Shown here: positions 62,146 to 64,000 of the stretch, piece after piece | How the letters are laid out: each line of letters opens with the position of its first letter | Position numbering within the stretch: position 1 is the first letter of the stretch | Source: Helicobacter bilis | Lineage (GTDB): Bacteria > Campylobacterota > Campylobacteria > Campylobacterales > Helicobacteraceae | Reading direction: 5' to 3' | Assembly (NCBI RefSeq): GCF_001999985.1 | Contig: NZ_CP019645.1 | Location: 186,001-250,000, forward strand | DNA length: 64,000 nucleotides | Made by a program: the position numbers and the translations under genes | The notes under the pieces: generated by a model | What the model was told of the DNA's origin: nothing | The model's input: only the letters and a program-made list of their open reading frames with translations | Databases searched by the model: none

Positions 62146-62210
62146 GGCGTTAGCAAAACTCTTTATTGTTTATGTGTTAGATGTTTCGTGCCTTGCACTC
62201 AACGAGACAA
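62134..62210 (+). repeat. TGTCAT-family palindromic repeat (intergenic)
   Basis: The ends read TTGTCATGTTGAGGCGTTAG and GCACTCAACGAGACAA, inverted. TTAGATGTTTCGTGCC lies inside, as in other copies. Confidence 0.65.
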
Positions 62211-62319
62211 ATCTGCCTGTTTGCTTGGGCTTCTCTTGTTGGCACATTTGCGATTTTCATGTAAATTAGCACAAAGAAAGCACACAAAATTAGAGGCGTT
62301 GGATTTTAAGGACACACAC

Positions 62320-62395
62320 GCACGAACGCAAAGGCACGCACATTAAAAATAATCACGCACGAACACACCAAAAGCCGCACGCACAAAATAAGGGG
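62320..62395 (+). repeat. Cluster of CACGCACGAAC-type repeats
   Basis: Within about 75 bases the words CACGCACGAAC, GGCACGCAC, CACGCACGAAC and CCGCACGCAC recur at intervals of about 15-30 bases in an otherwise AT-rich gap. They look like iterons or protein-binding sites at the edge of the phage island. The rest of 62211-62960 shows no gene; CAATTGCT and AGCAATTG near 62670-62695 form a small hairpin. Confidence 0.45.
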
Positions 62396-62876
62396 AAATT
62401 GCGTTTTTATTATGTTTTTGTTTTATAAAAGTAGCTTATAATATAAAATTGTTTGATGGATTTTAAGACAAAAAAGCCAAAGCGTGTTTATATGCGGGAA
62501 AAAAGTGTAACGAGAAAATTACATTTTTAGCTTTTTTATGATAGAATGAGAGCATTTTTTAAGCTTTGAATGCTAGAGTTTTGTTGGCTTGGGTGAGTGG
62601 ATTCTATTAAACCACAAAAAGTTTATTAGAATCTACGCATAAGATACTCCCAAAACAATAAGATAAATCAATTGCTATATGTAAGCAATTGTGTAGGATT
62701 AATCACATTGATATACTCGATCCAAAAAAATAAAAAAATAAGGCTTAGAATATTATAGAATCTTATTCACATTGAAATTATATGCTTTAAAGTTAAGATT
62801 CTAAGCGGCTGGTCGTGCCTATAAGCTAAGACAATAATTTACTATTTTCTAAACAACATATACTCTATTCTTGTGT

Positions 62877-62882
62877 TATAAT
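62877..62882 (+). promoter_or_regulatory. -10 box (TATAAT) of pyrC
   Basis: TATAAT lies 84 bases before the pyrC ATG in the sequence GTTATAATTTTGCCTT, shared with the TauE-like gene promoter at 29917. Confidence 0.55.
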
Positions 62883-62965
62883 TTTGCCTTTATTCTAATA
62901 GAGAGTTCGCTCCAGCTTATTCAGTGCGATTGCCTTCGATTTTTATTATTTTCATGGGGTTAAAC

Positions 62966-64000
62966 ATGGATACCATCATCTTGCAAAATCCAATAGATAT
63001 GCACATACATTTACGACAAGATTCTATGCTAGAAGCAGTGCTACCTTATAGTGTGCGGCATTTTAGCACGTTGCTTGCTATGCCAAATCTAAATCCACCA
63101 CTAATGGATGCGGAATCTATACTTGCTTACAGACAAGAGATTATGCGATTAGTTAAAAAAGATTCACAAAATTGTGGATTAAATGGAGAGCATTTTATCC
63201 CCATTATTGCCTTATATATCCATGATAATCTCACGCTTGATATGCTAAAGGAAGCACATTTAGCTGGAGTTAAGATTCTAAAACTTTATCCAAGGGGGGC
63301 TACTACAAATGCTGAAAATGGCGTGAGTGAAGTGCTAAATAAGCATTTATTAGCCCTGCTTGAAGAAGCACAGAATCTAGATATGATTCTAAGCATACAT
63401 GGTGAGAGTGCGGGTTTTAGCATGGATAGAGAAAGGGAATTTTTAGAAATCTTTAGCGAGTTAGCAAGGACTTTTCCGCAACTAAAGATAATCATCGAGC
63501 ATTTAAGCGATAGGCATTCACTTGAGTGTATCCATAAGTTTAGCAATCTTTATGGCACGATTACACTTCATCACATGCTTTTAACGCTTGATGATATTAT
63601 AGGCGGTAAGCTTAATCCTTTTATGTTTTGCAAACCTGTGGTAAAGACACCCAAAGATAGAGATGCGATACTAGAGGCGGCATTGAGTGGAGATTCTAAA
63701 ATTAGCTTTGGATCTGATAGTGCGCCACATACGATACAAGCAAAGCTAGATGGAGCGGCTGGAATCTTTAGTGCGCCAATTCTACTTGAAGCCTTATGTA
63801 CGCTTTTTGCAAAGCATAATAAGCTAGAGAATCTCTCACATTTTCTAAGCCTTAACGCACAAAAGATATATGATATAAAGCTGCCTTTCACCAAGCAAAT
63901 CACTCTTAAAAGAAGCCCTTTTACATTTGGAGAAAGCATAGAATCTAAGTTAGGTAATATCTCTGTATTTATGGGAGATTCTACACTTAACTACAAAGTA
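62966..64000 (+). CDS. pyrC: Dihydroorotase PyrC (5' part; runs off the window)
   Basis: Dihydroorotase closes carbamoyl-aspartate to dihydroorotate in pyrimidine synthesis. The first 345 codons are open to the window end. Metal ligands are visible: HIH in DMHIHLRQD, the carboxylated Lys in ILKLYPRGATTN, His in SIHGES and IIEHLSD, and Asp in FGSDSAPH. This is the E. coli-type (class II) enzyme, whose usual length is just above what is seen, so only a short end is missing. The ATG lacks a strong binding site but has GGGGTTAAAC before it. It marks the core chromosome beyond the phage island. Confidence 0.95.
   Translation, partial: MDTIILQNPIDMHIHLRQDSMLEAVLPYSVRHFSTLLAMPNLNPPLMDAESILAYRQEIMRLVKKDSQNCGLNGEHFIPIIALYIHDNLTLDMLKEAHLAGVKILKLYPRGATTNAENGVSEVLNKHLLALLEEAQNLDMILSIHGESAGFSMDREREFLEIFSELARTFPQLKIIIEHLSDRHSLECIHKFSNLYGTITLHHMLLTLDDIIGGKLNPFMFCKPVVKTPKDRDAILEAALSGDSKISFGSDSAPHTIQAKLDGAAGIFSAPILLEALCTLFAKHNKLENLSHFLSLNAQKIYDIKLPFTKQITLKRSPFTFGESIESKLGNISVFMGDSTLNYKV

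Noticed and set aside
62320-62395. CRISPR array
   Set aside because: The repeats are about ten bases, irregularly spaced, and there are no cas genes.

Overview
The window looks like the chromosome of an enterohepatic Helicobacter or close relative. It is AT-rich. Its genes match Helicobacter families: UvrB, HtrA, an AddA-type recombination helicase, RpoD with an acidic insert, HypA/HypE, a truncated globin with a CopD-like protein, Helicobacter-type outer membrane proteins, an LPP20-like lipoprotein and homopolymer-switched surface glycosyltransferases. I saw no rRNA, tRNA or CRISPR array. The species is my inference.

Layout. 1-9.7 kb: metal uptake, murG, a PP-loop tRNA-thiolase-like gene, a thioesterase, metE and metF separated by a GC-rich hairpin-dense spacer, then a Crp/Fnr regulator divergent from a CopD-like gene and a truncated globin. 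9.7-32.9 kb: outer membrane proteins, a phase-off alpha-1,2-fucosyltransferase, NhaA plus the fossil of a second NhaA, AddA, hypE, a GtrA/GtrB/polytopic-transferase cassette with a poly-G tract, a transporter and peptidase block, and a GT25 transferase ending in poly-G. 33-35.5 kb: a restriction-modification pair with a duplicated 5' fragment of its first gene beyond the methylase. 35.6-46.2 kb: hypA, small unknown genes, uvrB, LysE, htrA, rpoD. 46.2-48.9 kb: an accessory patch with decayed DNA, a coiled-coil protein, a 52-bp inverted repeat, a tiny hydrophobic peptide gene and a 5'-truncated lipoprotein gene. 49-54.9 kb: a broken GT8 transferase, a phosphoesterase, a phosphatase, murC, and a CvfB-like gene with a large in-frame repeat insertion. 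55-62.5 kb: a degenerate prophage or phage-satellite island with endolysin, large terminase, small HTH proteins, long hairpins and two inverted copies of another tiny hydrophobic peptide gene. From 62.97 kb: pyrC, running off the window.

Four themes stand out. (1) Three loci share one architecture: a TATAATTTTATT promoter, a 5' hairpin, a CCTTTC element able to pair with the GAAAGG of the ribosome binding site, and a 21-25 residue hydrophobic peptide. They resemble type I toxin genes but match no family I recognise; this is my best candidate for an undescribed system. (2) Palindromic repeats lie both between genes and in frame inside unrelated genes (cvfB-like, gtrA-like, addA-like), like Rickettsia palindromic elements; four hairpins share the core AGGAGTTAYCTA near the apex. 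(3) The word AGATTCT/AGAATCT is strongly over-represented on both strands and often forms inverted pairs, recalling DNA uptake sequences. (4) Surface-modifying genes carry G/C tracts of 11-13, and two envelope genes have A/T tracts in their promoters, indicating phase variation.
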